From CAZICM01 sp964537685 (GTDB lineage Bacteria > Myxococcota_A > Polyangia > Polyangiales > Polyangiaceae): 64,000 nt of DNA. The notes beneath the pieces were generated by a model. The model worked only from the letters and a program-made list of their open reading frames with translations. It made no database searches and was not told the DNA's origin. The stretch is taken from positions 62,001 through 126,000 of the forward strand of contig CAZICM010000011.1 of assembly GCA_964537685.1 (NCBI GenBank). Direction: 5' to 3'. Below are positions 42,568 to 51,055 of this stretch, in pieces; the stretch's first letter is position 1, and each line of letters begins with the position of its first letter. The translations under genes were made by a program, and so were the position numbers.

Positions 42568-43977
42568 ATGAACGCCGAAAAGAACACCGAAAAAACCAAG
42601 ACCAGCGATTTCATTGCGCGGCGCAAAGCGCTTCTCGCCCGCATTCAAACGCCTGTGCTGCTTGTATCGGGCTTTTCAAGCCCTAGAAATTATCGCGCGA
42701 ATGTCTATCCCTTCCGGGCATCGAGCCACTTTTTATATTTCGTGGGCGAAGCGATGCCTGGCAGTGCGCTTCTGTTTTTGGAAGGCCGGGCGATCTTGTT
42801 TGCGGAGCCTCCCAATGCCGAGGATGCGCTTTGGCATGGTCCGCGCCCCACGCTCGAGGAAGTGCGTGTTCGTACGGGTGTGGATGAAGTGCGCGCGCTT
42901 TCGGATCTATCGGGCGTGCTTGCACCGATCCGCGCATCTGTGGCGACCTTATCGACGCCGGACTATTACGGTTCCGCATGGCTGACTGAGCTCTTGGGCC
43001 GGGATATCAAGCCCAATACAGCGAATGCGCTCGAGCCTGGTTCTGCCGACGAAACGCTGGCCAACTCGATGATCGATCTTCGGCTGCGCCACGACGCGGC
43101 GGCGCTTGCTCAACTGCGGGCGGTGGGACAAGCGAGCGCGCACGTTCATGTGGCGGCGATGAAGGCGACGCGCGCGGGAGGCCATGAAGCGGGCATTGCG
43201 GCGGTGATTCTCAGTGAGCTGAAGCGGCGGGGTTTGGTGGAAGCCTATGGATCGATTGTGACGGTGCACGGCGAAGTGCTGCACAACGAAGAGCATATTC
43301 ATCCGCTTCGGGACGGTGATTTATTGCTGGTCGATGCGGGAGGCGAGCAAGCGGAGGGCTGGGCTGCGGACATCACGCGCACATGGCCTGTATCGGGGCG
43401 TTATTCAGCGACGCAGAAAGCCATTTACGACGTGGTGCTCGATGCTCAGCTTCAAGCGATAGCGAAGGCCAAAAGCGGAGTGAGTTATCGATCGCTGCAT
43501 GAAACGGCGAAGCGCGCGATTGTGAGCGGGCTTCGTTCGCTGGGCATTTTCCGGGGTGAAGTCGATGGATTGTTGGAGCGTGGAGCGGCATCGATTTTCT
43601 TTCCGCATGGCATAGGACATCTGCTTGGTCTCGACGTGCACGACATGGAAGATTTGGGCGACAGGGCTGGATATGCGCCTGGGCGAACGCGCTCGAAGGG
43701 GTTTGGGGACTGTTATTTAAGGCTCGATCGGGAATTGGAGCCTGGGATGCTGGTGACGATTGAGCCGGGCTTTTATCAAGTGCCAGCCATCTTGGAGAGC
43801 GCCGAATACACGGGGGCGGTGGGTTCGGATTTAGATCGGGATGTGCTTGCCAAATTCTCGGATGTGCGCGGGATTCGCATCGAGGACGATGTGCTGGTGA
43901 CTTCGGGCGAGCCTGAGATTTTTACGAAGGATGTGCCGAAGCGGACGGATGAGATTGAAGCGCTGATGAGGGGATAA
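42568..43977 (+). CDS. pepP: Xaa-Pro aminopeptidase (aminopeptidase P)
   Basis: Aminopeptidase P removes the N-terminal residue before proline, using two Mn ions. Starting at ATG 42568 (469 residues; the frame is open 60 bases further but without support), it has the N-terminal domain with FRASSHFLYFVGEA. The catalytic pita-bread domain carries the metal ligands in LLLVDAGGE (Asp), ADITRTWPVSG (Asp), FFPHGIGHLLGLDVHDM (His), TIEPGFY (Glu) and IRIEDDVLV (Glu). The next gene, an AAA ATPase, begins 13 bases later, which makes read-through into the putative defence pair likely. Confidence 0.92.
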   Translation: MNAEKNTEKTKTSDFIARRKALLARIQTPVLLVSGFSSPRNYRANVYPFRASSHFLYFVGEAMPGSALLFLEGRAILFAEPPNAEDALWHGPRPTLEEVRVRTGVDEVRALSDLSGVLAPIRASVATLSTPDYYGSAWLTELLGRDIKPNTANALEPGSADETLANSMIDLRLRHDAAALAQLRAVGQASAHVHVAAMKATRAGGHEAGIAAVILSELKRRGLVEAYGSIVTVHGEVLHNEEHIHPLRDGDLLLVDAGGEQAEGWAADITRTWPVSGRYSATQKAIYDVVLDAQLQAIAKAKSGVSYRSLHETAKRAIVSGLRSLGIFRGEVDGLLERGAASIFFPHGIGHLLGLDVHDMEDLGDRAGYAPGRTRSKGFGDCYLRLDRELEPGMLVTIEPGFYQVPAILESAEYTGAVGSDLDRDVLAKFSDVRGIRIEDDVLVTSGEPEIFTKDVPKRTDEIEALMRG

Positions 43978-43990
43978 AGGGCGAGGCCGC

Positions 43991-45331
43991 ATGTTTTTTC
44001 GGGTTCAAGATTTGGGTCCGCTGAAGGACGCGGAGGTCGATCTATCCAAGCGCCTTATCGTGCTTGCGGGGCCGAACAATTCGGGGAAGACCTATTTGGC
44101 GTGGAGTGTGTATGGGGTGCACCGGGCGCGGTGGGAGAACGCGATTGATCTGAGCTCCTTGGTGAAGCGGCTTCTCGAATCCCCCGAGCACCGATTGGAT
44201 GCGAATGAATTATTCGCCGAACTGGAAGGTGGGCCTCTGGAGAAGATCGTTGCGGCTTGCGAATCCCAATTGCACCTTTGCTTTGCCGCTGAGAGCTCGC
44301 GTTTTGCCAGGACACGCATTTCGCTGAGAGAGCTTCGGGGAGTTTCTGCACTCGGAACCGATATGGAGTCGGTTTTGGCCGGGACGGGTGGAGAATCCGA
44401 GTGGTTTGGCCTCTCTATGAACGAACATGGCACGATCGAATTGAACCTTGGATTGGTTAGCAACGAAAGTCCTCAGAGTTGGAAACCAAAATTTCCGAAG
44501 ATTTCCTCAATGTTGGCTGCTTTTATTAGGTTATGGCTGTTTCCCCTGTGCACACTTTTTCCGGCCGAGCGTATGGCCATCAATATCTTCGCCAAAGAAC
44601 TCGCTCTAAAGCGCACGGCCTTGGTGGACGAGCTGGTCGATGCGGATATCGAGCAACAGGCCAGCCTTCCCCTAGAGCTTATACGCCGCAATGCAGGCCG
44701 ATATCCCTGGCCCATTCGCGATAGCCTTCGCACAGCCAACGATCTGGCGAACCTGAGCAAGCGGAAAAGCGACTATTCCGATTTGGCCGATGAGCTCGAG
44801 CGCGCTGTGCTTGGAGGCCAAGTTTCGGTATCAGAATATGGTGAAATGCTCTTTTCCCCGCAAGGCACGGAGAACACCAGCCTTCCCATGCATCTAAGCG
44901 CATCGCTGGTCAAATCGCTATCCAGCCTGGTATTCTATTTCCGTCACCTTGCTCAGGAGGGTAACTTTTTGATTATCGATGAGCCAGAGCTCAACCTGCA
45001 TCCGGATAACCAGCGAAAAGTCACTCGTCTCCTTGTAAAAGCAATAAATCGAGGACTGAAGATCATGATGAGCACCCATAGCGACTATGTGCTCCGGGAG
45101 CTCAATCATCTGATTATGCTCAATCAAATCCCAGAAGCCGAGGCCCGTGAAATGGGCTATGACCCCGAATGGGCGCTCTCATCCGAACGTTTGGGTGTTT
45201 ATCTCTTCGACGAGCATCAGGCTCAGCCCGTTCCTATCGAGGAAACAGGGTTTTCCATTAAGACCATCGACGACGTGGTCAATCAATTAAACGCCGATGA
45301 ACAGCGTTTGTACGCGCGGCTCTCCGAGTGA
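43991..45331 (+). CDS. AAA (SMC/OLD-like) ATPase, first gene of a two-gene cassette
   Basis: A 446-residue ATPase with the P-loop GPNNSGKT (27-34), a poorly conserved middle region, a signature-like segment near 295-305 (LSASLVKSLSSL), Walker B LIIDEPELNLHP (Asp330-Glu331) and a downstream MMSTHSDYVL with the His typical of AAA ATPases of the AAA15/OLD/RecF-like group. Members often drive anti-phage systems with a nuclease or TOPRIM partner. Here a small PD-(D/E)xK-like protein is encoded 7 bases later. It follows pepP by 13 bases. The family level is clear; biological role is inferred. Confidence 0.8.
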   Translation: MFFRVQDLGPLKDAEVDLSKRLIVLAGPNNSGKTYLAWSVYGVHRARWENAIDLSSLVKRLLESPEHRLDANELFAELEGGPLEKIVAACESQLHLCFAAESSRFARTRISLRELRGVSALGTDMESVLAGTGGESEWFGLSMNEHGTIELNLGLVSNESPQSWKPKFPKISSMLAAFIRLWLFPLCTLFPAERMAINIFAKELALKRTALVDELVDADIEQQASLPLELIRRNAGRYPWPIRDSLRTANDLANLSKRKSDYSDLADELERAVLGGQVSVSEYGEMLFSPQGTENTSLPMHLSASLVKSLSSLVFYFRHLAQEGNFLIIDEPELNLHPDNQRKVTRLLVKAINRGLKIMMSTHSDYVLRELNHLIMLNQIPEAEAREMGYDPEWALSSERLGVYLFDEHQAQPVPIEETGFSIKTIDDVVNQLNADEQRLYARLSE

Positions 45332-45338
45332 TTCAAGC

Positions 45339-45947
45339 ATGTCAACCTTAATTCAAGCCATCGAAGAGCTGCTTCGCCCAGAGGTTATCCAAAAAGGGCC
45401 TCTTGCTCTTGAAGAATTGGATAAGGGCAGTTCCTGCAAAGCTATTACTCTTCATAAGAGCGGCTATGTTCTTGCCCTGAAGCCAGACCTGATCGGTGGA
45501 AAAGCCTGCTCCCGGCCCGATTGTAGTCTTGGTTTTTCCTCCAACGACCGGCTCTTTCCGTTGTTTCGCTCAAATGTGGCCGGCTATACGGCGATGTGTG
45601 ACTATATCTTGTTTTGTTCTCTGCCGGAAAAGGATAAACACTTATTCGTGCTGCTGTGCGAGCTTAAGTCGGGCAACGCGGGCATTTCGCAAAAGCAGAT
45701 TGAAAATGGACGTATCCTCGCCGACTACATACTGACGATGGCAAAACATCACGGTGCTCTGGTATCGATGCCGGAGATTGAATTTAGGGGTTTGGTTTTT
45801 GGTACCCATCCAAGCTATTCAGTGCCCAAGGGGAATCTTCGTAAGGTTAAATGCCAATACATGCCAAGCAGCAAGGGCTTTCCCGATATGAAGTTTGCCC
45901 ATTACCCATGCGGAACGGGATATCCGTTGAGCCATTTCTGTGTGTGA
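45339..45947 (+). CDS. Putative PD-(D/E)xK-like protein, second gene of the cassette
   Basis: ATG 45339 gives 202 residues; the longer frame to 45297 lies inside the ATPase gene. I see a restriction-endonuclease-like pattern: Asp88 (MCDYILFC), a strand leading into Glu108-x-Lys110 (LLCELKSG) and a following Gln (ISQKQIENG), which fit the D...ExK...Q arrangement of PD-(D/E)xK nucleases. The N-terminus has two Cys residues (KACSRPDCS) that could bind metal. No family name is certain. Coupling to the ATPase suggests that the ATPase senses something and this protein acts on nucleic acid. Confidence 0.65.
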   Translation: MSTLIQAIEELLRPEVIQKGPLALEELDKGSSCKAITLHKSGYVLALKPDLIGGKACSRPDCSLGFSSNDRLFPLFRSNVAGYTAMCDYILFCSLPEKDKHLFVLLCELKSGNAGISQKQIENGRILADYILTMAKHHGALVSMPEIEFRGLVFGTHPSYSVPKGNLRKVKCQYMPSSKGFPDMKFAHYPCGTGYPLSHFCV

Positions 45948-45957
45948 TGTATCTCTA

Positions 45958-46560
45958 TCACGGCACCGGCGGCGTACACGTCCCCGCTTTGTCATAACAC
46001 GCCCCCTGAACACATATTCCCTGACAATCCCCATCGCTCGAACACGGCTTCCGCGCGCATCTCTTATCCGCCGAACAGCCGTAATTTATAGGGCATACCG
46101 TGTCATCCATACAGGGCTTGCCCACACACCGGAGCATCTCGCACGCTTGCCCATTTCCACACTCCATGTCGCTTAAGCATCCAAGCTTGCATACTTTCTC
46201 TCCCCCACACGCGCACTGAGCAGGCTCGCAAATCTCATTCGCTCCCGCGCATGCCATGTCGTCCGCGCAAGGCATATCTACGTTCATGCATGCTCCGCAC
46301 CCAGGCGATACCCCAGGAGGTAGGCAACTCTCCGCTGGGCCTGTGCAATCCGCATCCACTCGGCATTGGCCCGGCATCAATACCGTGCCTCCGCCCCCAC
46401 CCCCACCTCCGCCCATTCCCTGCCCCGATGAAGAACTGCTCGAGGACGACCCGCCTCCCGTTCCTCCGCCCGTCCCTCCGTCGGAACACGCGCCCGCTAA
46501 CAGTGCAGCGAAAACGCCAATGGCCGTCCAAAATCCTATCCGAGAAACAAAATTCATCAT
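45958..46560 (-). CDS. Cys-rich putative lipoprotein with Gly/Ser linker
   Basis: A 200-residue exported protein with a signal ending at Cys25 (LAGAC), a Gly/Ser linker (about 27-60) containing a poly-Ser and a poly-Gly run, and a Cys-rich domain with about 18 cysteines in repeats of the type CRVDADCTGPAESC, CLSDMECGNGQAC and CSSDGDCQGIC. The CxxDxxC spacing is the Dickkopf/myxobacterial Cys-repeat type also seen in the TraA-like protein. It is convergent with the nuclease-like gene, 10 bases between stops. The function is unknown; surface exposure is likely. Confidence 0.68.
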   Translation of the reverse strand: MMNFVSRIGFWTAIGVFAALLAGACSDGGTGGGTGGGSSSSSSSSGQGMGGGGGGGGGTVLMPGQCRVDADCTGPAESCLPPGVSPGCGACMNVDMPCADDMACAGANEICEPAQCACGGEKVCKLGCLSDMECGNGQACEMLRCVGKPCMDDTVCPINYGCSADKRCARKPCSSDGDCQGICVQGACYDKAGTCTPPVP

Positions 46561-46781
46561 ATTGTTACCACCTTCTAAGCAATTGCGATGCTAAGAGTAA
46601 AATTAACCCGCTTCCAAAATGGACGAAACTTTTTGGACCATCGACCGTTGATCAAAAACTTTCCCGAGGACCCTAAGCCGCAGTTCGGCTTCGGCGTCTT
46701 GCCTTGGAATGATTTCGATTGTGTCTTGTTGAAGGGCTCGAAGTCCTCCCTCCAAAAGCTTTAGCCACGGAGATTTCACCT

Positions 46782-48266
46782 ATGCGAACGCTCGCGATGA
46801 CCCGATGGGCAATGGTTCTTCTGTCGTCCTCACTTCTGTGGGGATGTGGACAGGGACCTCAAACCGTTTCTCCTCCTTCCTATGCCGTAAAAGAAAGCAA
46901 CGCCGCTCCGCCTCCTCTCGCGGTCGCGGCTTCAGAGCCGCCTTCTGCGCCATCTCCTCCGGTTCAGGCCGTTCCTGCCGCGCCCGCGCCCGTTCCAGCC
47001 ACCTTCGATGTGGCGGCGCTCTCCGAACAAACCAAGCCTCTGGTCGTCAACATCACCACCGTTCATCAAGTGCAGGGCTTGGGCGGAGGCGCCGATCCTT
47101 TCGAGTTCTTTCTAGGTCCGAGGGGGCGCGTTCCCCGCGAAGGTCTGCAAAAGCAGACGGCTCTTGGAACAGGCTTTATTATCGATGCGGACGGTTATGT
47201 CGTGACCAACGAGCATGTCGTCCGCGAGGCCGATTCCGTGAGGGTCCGCCTGGCTGATGAACGGGAGTTTGCGGCCGATGTCGTGGGCCGCGATCCTAAG
47301 CTTGATTTGGCGCTGCTGAAGCTGGTCGGTGCATCCAATCTTCCCACGGCGCCGCTCGGTTCAAGTGAACAACTGCGCGTCGGCGAGCATGTGCTCGCGG
47401 TCGGAAATCCCTTTGGATTAGGGCATACGGTGACGCTGGGCATTGTGAGCGCGAAGGCCCGATCCATCGGTGCCGGACCTTATGACGACTTTATTCAGAC
47501 CGATGCATCGATCAATCCAGGCAATAGCGGCGGGCCGCTCTTCAATTGGAAAGGTGAAGTCGTCGGGATCAACACAGCCATCCGCGCGGGCGCGAATGGA
47601 ATCGGCTTTGCGACACCGGTGGATGCGCTGAAGGATGTGCTGCCTCAGTTGCGCAGCAAAGGCTTTGTTGAGCGGGGAAAACTGGGGATTTTGTTTCAGC
47701 CGCTCACAACCGATTTGGTCAAGGCGATGGGTTTGGATTCGGCCAAGGGGGCGCTGGTCTCCGAGGTCGAACCTGGAGGCGCGGCGGCGCGCGCGGGTAT
47801 TCAAAGCGGGGATGTGATTGTGTCCGTAAACGGAACACCCATTGCCCACGGCGAAGATTTACCCCGCAATGTGGCGCGCAATCCGCCCGGTTCAGACATT
47901 AAGGTGGGGGTTATCCGCAAAGGCCAAAAGCGCGAGCTTGTCGCGAAGCTCGATTTGATGCCCGATGACGATGTGCAGCGGGGGCCGCGTTCTCCCCGCG
48001 CTAAAGACGCTCCGCAGGCTGCGGATAAGCTCGGCATTCAGATTTCGGATGCGCCTGAAGGCGGCGTCCGGGTCGATCGGGTGACGGGTGACTCCCAAGA
48101 GCTTTTGCCCGGCGATTTGATTGTGGAGTTGAACGGCACACCCGTGAGGAACTTGCAGGATCTCAAGGCTGCAGCGGCCAAGGCAAAGGCGGGGTCGACA
48201 GCGCTGGCCAAAGTGAAGCGGGGCAGAATTACGCGCTTTGCGGCGATCCCAATGCCTTCGAAGTAA
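46782..48266 (+). CDS. degP: HtrA/DegP-family serine protease, lipoprotein form
   Basis: ATG 46782 is used (494 residues), which gives a signal with lipobox LWGC (Cys22); the frame extends 63 bases further without support. An Ala/Pro linker (about 40-75) leads to the trypsin-like domain with the triad His145 (TNEHVV), Asp175 (DPKLDLALL) and Ser249 (NPGNSGGP). Two PDZ domains follow: FVERGKLGILFQPLTTDL through about 380, and DKLGIQISDAPEGGVRVDRV to the end. It should degrade or hold misfolded envelope proteins. Lipid anchoring is less common than the soluble periplasmic form, and the linker would raise the protease off the membrane. Confidence 0.9.
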   Translation: MRTLAMTRWAMVLLSSSLLWGCGQGPQTVSPPSYAVKESNAAPPPLAVAASEPPSAPSPPVQAVPAAPAPVPATFDVAALSEQTKPLVVNITTVHQVQGLGGGADPFEFFLGPRGRVPREGLQKQTALGTGFIIDADGYVVTNEHVVREADSVRVRLADEREFAADVVGRDPKLDLALLKLVGASNLPTAPLGSSEQLRVGEHVLAVGNPFGLGHTVTLGIVSAKARSIGAGPYDDFIQTDASINPGNSGGPLFNWKGEVVGINTAIRAGANGIGFATPVDALKDVLPQLRSKGFVERGKLGILFQPLTTDLVKAMGLDSAKGALVSEVEPGGAAARAGIQSGDVIVSVNGTPIAHGEDLPRNVARNPPGSDIKVGVIRKGQKRELVAKLDLMPDDDVQRGPRSPRAKDAPQAADKLGIQISDAPEGGVRVDRVTGDSQELLPGDLIVELNGTPVRNLQDLKAAAAKAKAGSTALAKVKRGRITRFAAIPMPSK

Positions 48267-48341
48267 ATCAGCGATTTCTTCTCTCCCTCCTATAAGCATT
48301 CGCCCTGCAATTCTTTTGAAGGTTGAAGTCATTCAGGCTTT

Positions 48342-48370
48342 GGCCGCACACTCCGCCCGGTTGTGCGGCC
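48342..48370. terminator. GC-rich stem-loop downstream of the HtrA gene
   Basis: GGCCGCACA (48342-48350) pairs perfectly with TGTGCGGCC (48362-48370) around an 11-base loop, 75 bases after the protease stop codon. A T-run is absent, so it is only a possible terminator. Confidence 0.4.
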
Positions 48371-48396
48371 TCGGCCATTTGGGGTGAGGCACTTAT

Positions 48397-48416
48397 TTCA
48401 ATTCAATTGAATTGAA
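48397..48416. promoter_or_regulatory. 20-base perfect palindrome upstream of a lipoprotein gene
   Basis: The half-site TTCAATTCAA is followed directly by its reverse complement TTGAATTGAA with no spacer, 26 bases before the ATG at 48443. It could be an operator, or part of the ribosome-binding region. AT-rich, so chance is not excluded. Confidence 0.35.
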
Positions 48417-48442
48417 CAAAATTTGAAAGGCACCGGTGAACC

Positions 48443-49288
48443 ATGAAGCCCGCGAATGCAAATCGATTGTATTTTATATCAATTTTATCAATTTGCGCGG
48501 CGGCGGGCTGCAATACCGGTGATAAAGCAAAAGGCGATGAGCGGGTATCGGCGGAGTCGGCTCCAAAGAGCACCGCGGAGGCAGCAAAACCCCCCGTAAA
48601 GATGCCGCTTTCGCCGGGCCGCACTCCGCCGCCTTCGCTCGAAGAATGGAATTCGATGCGCAAGGAAGTCACGGTAAAAGGCTCGTCTGCGCTGAATTGC
48701 GAGACCAAAATCGTTCGCGAATATCTACGGGTTTCTTGCCGCGGAAAGAACGATACAGGAGGCACGCCCACAACCGTCGGCGTGACCCGCGGAGGCCGGG
48801 AAGCCTACACCTTTGCGGCGGGCGGCGTGACGAGTTTGGTCGTTCCTTTTGTGAGCGGTGTGAATCTGGAGGCGATGTTTTCCTGGACGGACAAGGCGCA
48901 CAAGCTGGTCGTGAAATGGCCGAATGGAGCGCCCCAGCCGCCTATTGTCGGTGTGTTTGAAGGGGCGAGCTCGCCTCTCGATGCGCGCAGTCCGGATATC
49001 GCCGAGCGCTTGTGTACATGTCACAAGAAAATCACGGGAGCGCAAAGCTGCGAGGATGTATTCGGTGGAGCCGATCCGGATTGCGATCGGACCTACGCCA
49101 ACGATTGCGCGAATTTGCTCGCCTGTTCCCGTTTTGAGCCCGGTGTGTGGCCGAAATGCCAAGAAGGATTTGTAAACGGTCCGCCTATGGGGCGCTGTGT
49201 TCAGAAGTGCGGGGCGGGCAATACATGTCCCAGCGGCAAGGTGTGCGCGACGGATATGGGAACGACGCCTGTGTGCGTGGAGCCCTGA
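48443..49288 (+). CDS. Putative lipoprotein with C-terminal Cys-rich region
   Basis: The 281-residue protein has a signal ending at Cys23 (CAAAGC), a short Lys/Ala/Pro linker (about 27-65) and a domain (about 70-180) with beta pattern (EYLRVSCRG, AYTFAAGGVTSLVVPF, KLVVKWPNG). The C-terminal 100 residues contain about 13 cysteines (RLCTCHKKITGAQSC, CANLLACSRF, CVQKCGAGNTCPSGKVC), again a myxobacterial surface pattern. No function can be named. It is separated from the HtrA gene by 176 bases with a stem-loop. Confidence 0.65.
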   Translation: MKPANANRLYFISILSICAAAGCNTGDKAKGDERVSAESAPKSTAEAAKPPVKMPLSPGRTPPPSLEEWNSMRKEVTVKGSSALNCETKIVREYLRVSCRGKNDTGGTPTTVGVTRGGREAYTFAAGGVTSLVVPFVSGVNLEAMFSWTDKAHKLVVKWPNGAPQPPIVGVFEGASSPLDARSPDIAERLCTCHKKITGAQSCEDVFGGADPDCDRTYANDCANLLACSRFEPGVWPKCQEGFVNGPPMGRCVQKCGAGNTCPSGKVCATDMGTTPVCVEP

Positions 49289-49308
49289 CAGCGCGTTTCT
49301 GGGAGCGC

Positions 49309-49704
49309 TTAATCCTCTCGGAGCTTCGAGACGATGTAGGCCATCGCTTGTTCACGGGCCGTAAACATTTTTAAGGGCAGGCCCGAGGCAAACGTAAGTG
49401 CTTGGCCGAGCATTCGAATGGCGCTGTGATTGACGACGGCAATGATCTCTTTGCCGCCGCGGGATTTAAATTCGGCCAGAAATCTCAAGGCGCCTGCCCT
49501 GGCTGCGGGGCTAAATCCAGTGCCCTGCACCGCGTCGAAAAGCACGTACTTGGCGGGCTGATCGGCCGTTACTGAAAAGAAGTCCTTAAGAAGCTGTTCG
49601 ACAAGCGGTTGAGTGATTTGCCCTTCGAAGGTGACTTCCAAGGTACGGCGATCCAGCCAGCGCGTGACTGCTGCACCGTCGGGCTGTTTGGCCAACTTAA
49701 CCAC
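49309..49704 (-). CDS. Small protein with STAS/SpoIIAA-like fold
   Basis: The 131 residues have the alternating strand-helix pattern of STAS/SpoIIAA-like proteins (LEVTFEGQITQPLVEQLLKDFF, YVLFDAVQGTGFSPAARAGALRFLAEF, EIIAVVNHSAIRMLGQAL, LKMFTAREQAMAYI). The central D-x-x-x-G-x-x-x-x-A segment and the final helix fit the fold, which in SpoIIAA binds partner proteins. No anti-sigma or kinase gene lies beside it. It is on the same strand as the terpene synthase, 80 bases away. Confidence 0.7.
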   Translation of the reverse strand: MVKLAKQPDGAAVTRWLDRRTLEVTFEGQITQPLVEQLLKDFFSVTADQPAKYVLFDAVQGTGFSPAARAGALRFLAEFKSRGGKEIIAVVNHSAIRMLGQALTFASGLPLKMFTAREQAMAYIVSKLRED

Positions 49705-49785
49705 GGCGGCAATCTATCAGATTCGGGTCCAGCGGGAGAACAATTGTTGGCGGCGTGCAGCCTTCGGGGGCAGACCCTCGGCGTC

Positions 49786-50886
49786 TTAACCTTGCATTAC
49801 TGTTTTCAGGTTGAGCACTTCGGCGGCAATCCGCCGGATTCGAACATGGGAAATGGCAGCGGTTTTCGTGTCGCGGCTCATGTCACCTGTAAAGAATTCC
49901 CTAGAATAACGGTCGGCATGCCATCCCCAAACAAATAGGCCGTGCAAGAAATGCTGCAGGCCAATCACATAGCTGCGCAGGTCGGGCTCGCTGTCTTCAT
50001 TATGAAGAATTTGTTTTGCAATTTCATCGAAATCGAACATCTCAATGTTGTGCAGATCGGCAACTTGCTGAATGGCTTCCAGTACGTCGGTGTGGTTGTA
50101 GTGAATAAAAGCGGTTACGAGATTCATCATGTGGCCATGAAGGCTTTCTTTCCGATAAGAAAAAACATCATTTGGATAAATGGCAATCCTTCCGGCTATT
50201 TGTTGAATCTTTTTGAGGTTGTCGCTTTGGCGGGCGTTATCCGAAAGCTGAAGGCCAAGGGCGGCTTCAATAAAATTCATAAAGAGCAGCACCGCACCCG
50301 AATGGGGCCGCACGCTTAACAAAGCGGCCGGGCTGGGAATTTCTTCTTTGAGCCTGAAGGCTTCTTCTTGGCGTACGCCTTCGATCCAGTCATTGAAGTC
50401 CAGTGCAAATCGGGCCAGCCATTGATCGGATACGCCGTACGACGACAGCCTGCCGCGGATATTGGAACACGCGGTCAGAATGGGTATTCTATTTGATGAT
50501 ATTGGAAGCTGACCTGTTTGCCAAAAGGCCGTGAGCGCCGAAAGGAATGAGCCATGCTGCAATTGGTTTCCAAATTGGCTTGACTCTGGGCCGGACAGGC
50601 ATAAATCGCGATCGAAATAATCATCGAGGGCGAAGACCATACACACGGCGTCGCTGATGAGCTGATGATAATGGGGAGGGGCGTCCGGCCAGCATAATGT
50701 TGCGAATGGTCCGCAATCGGCCGCACGGATGTGTTCAGCGGAAGCGCTACTTGCCTTGATGAAACCAATCTCCCTCGCCCACTGAATTGTATTTTCGGTA
50801 ATGGCTTTGCCTTTGGTCAGCCTGTCCTGTGCGGAGCTGATTCGGGCTGGGTAATAAAAGTCATCGGCGCGTAGCGTAGGTTTCAC
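49786..50886 (-). CDS. Class I terpene synthase (terpene cyclase)
   Basis: The enzyme would ionise and cyclise a prenyl diphosphate to a terpene with Mg. All landmarks of bacterial class I synthases are present in the right register: DDYFD at 88-92, the NSE triad Asn239, Ser243, Glu247 (NDVFSYRKE), the pyrophosphate-sensor Arg193 exactly 46 residues before the NSE Asn, and the Arg326-Tyr327 pair 80 residues after it. The start is GTG 50886 with a strong Shine-Dalgarno site 7 bases upstream; the longer frame back to 51171 is unrelated sequence. At 366 residues it is a single-domain enzyme, not a two-domain geosmin synthase. No prenyltransferase or P450 lies nearby, so the product is unknown. 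Confidence 0.92.
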   Translation of the reverse strand: MKPTLRADDFYYPARISSAQDRLTKGKAITENTIQWAREIGFIKASSASAEHIRAADCGPFATLCWPDAPPHYHQLISDAVCMVFALDDYFDRDLCLSGPESSQFGNQLQHGSFLSALTAFWQTGQLPISSNRIPILTACSNIRGRLSSYGVSDQWLARFALDFNDWIEGVRQEEAFRLKEEIPSPAALLSVRPHSGAVLLFMNFIEAALGLQLSDNARQSDNLKKIQQIAGRIAIYPNDVFSYRKESLHGHMMNLVTAFIHYNHTDVLEAIQQVADLHNIEMFDFDEIAKQILHNEDSEPDLRSYVIGLQHFLHGLFVWGWHADRYSREFFTGDMSRDTKTAAISHVRIRRIAAEVLNLKTVMQG

Positions 50887-50893
50887 AGGATTA

Positions 50894-50901
50894 ACCTCCT
50901 T
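50894..50901 (-). promoter_or_regulatory. Shine-Dalgarno site deciding the terpene synthase GTG start
   Basis: On the minus strand AAGGAGGT lies 7 bases upstream of GTG 50886. This is the strongest ribosome-binding site near any start I checked and favours GTG over the longer open frame. Confidence 0.8.
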
Positions 50902-51055
50902 GCGTATGCAGTATTCGGCACCGTAGCAGTGCCAAGAATAACCTTCGTGAATATTGCGCGGGCGGCGCGGCGTCCAGCGGGTTTTTCTTTTTGGAAATGA
51001 TTGTGAGGCGGGAGCTAGCGGTTCTTTCGACCAGAACCGGCCGGAACGCAGTGCA

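Noticed and set aside
46235..46676. Plus-strand open frames opposite the Cys-rich lipoprotein at 45958-46560
   Set aside because: Pro/His/Arg-rich composition is a mirror of the Cys- and Gly-rich coding strand and has no ribosome-binding site.
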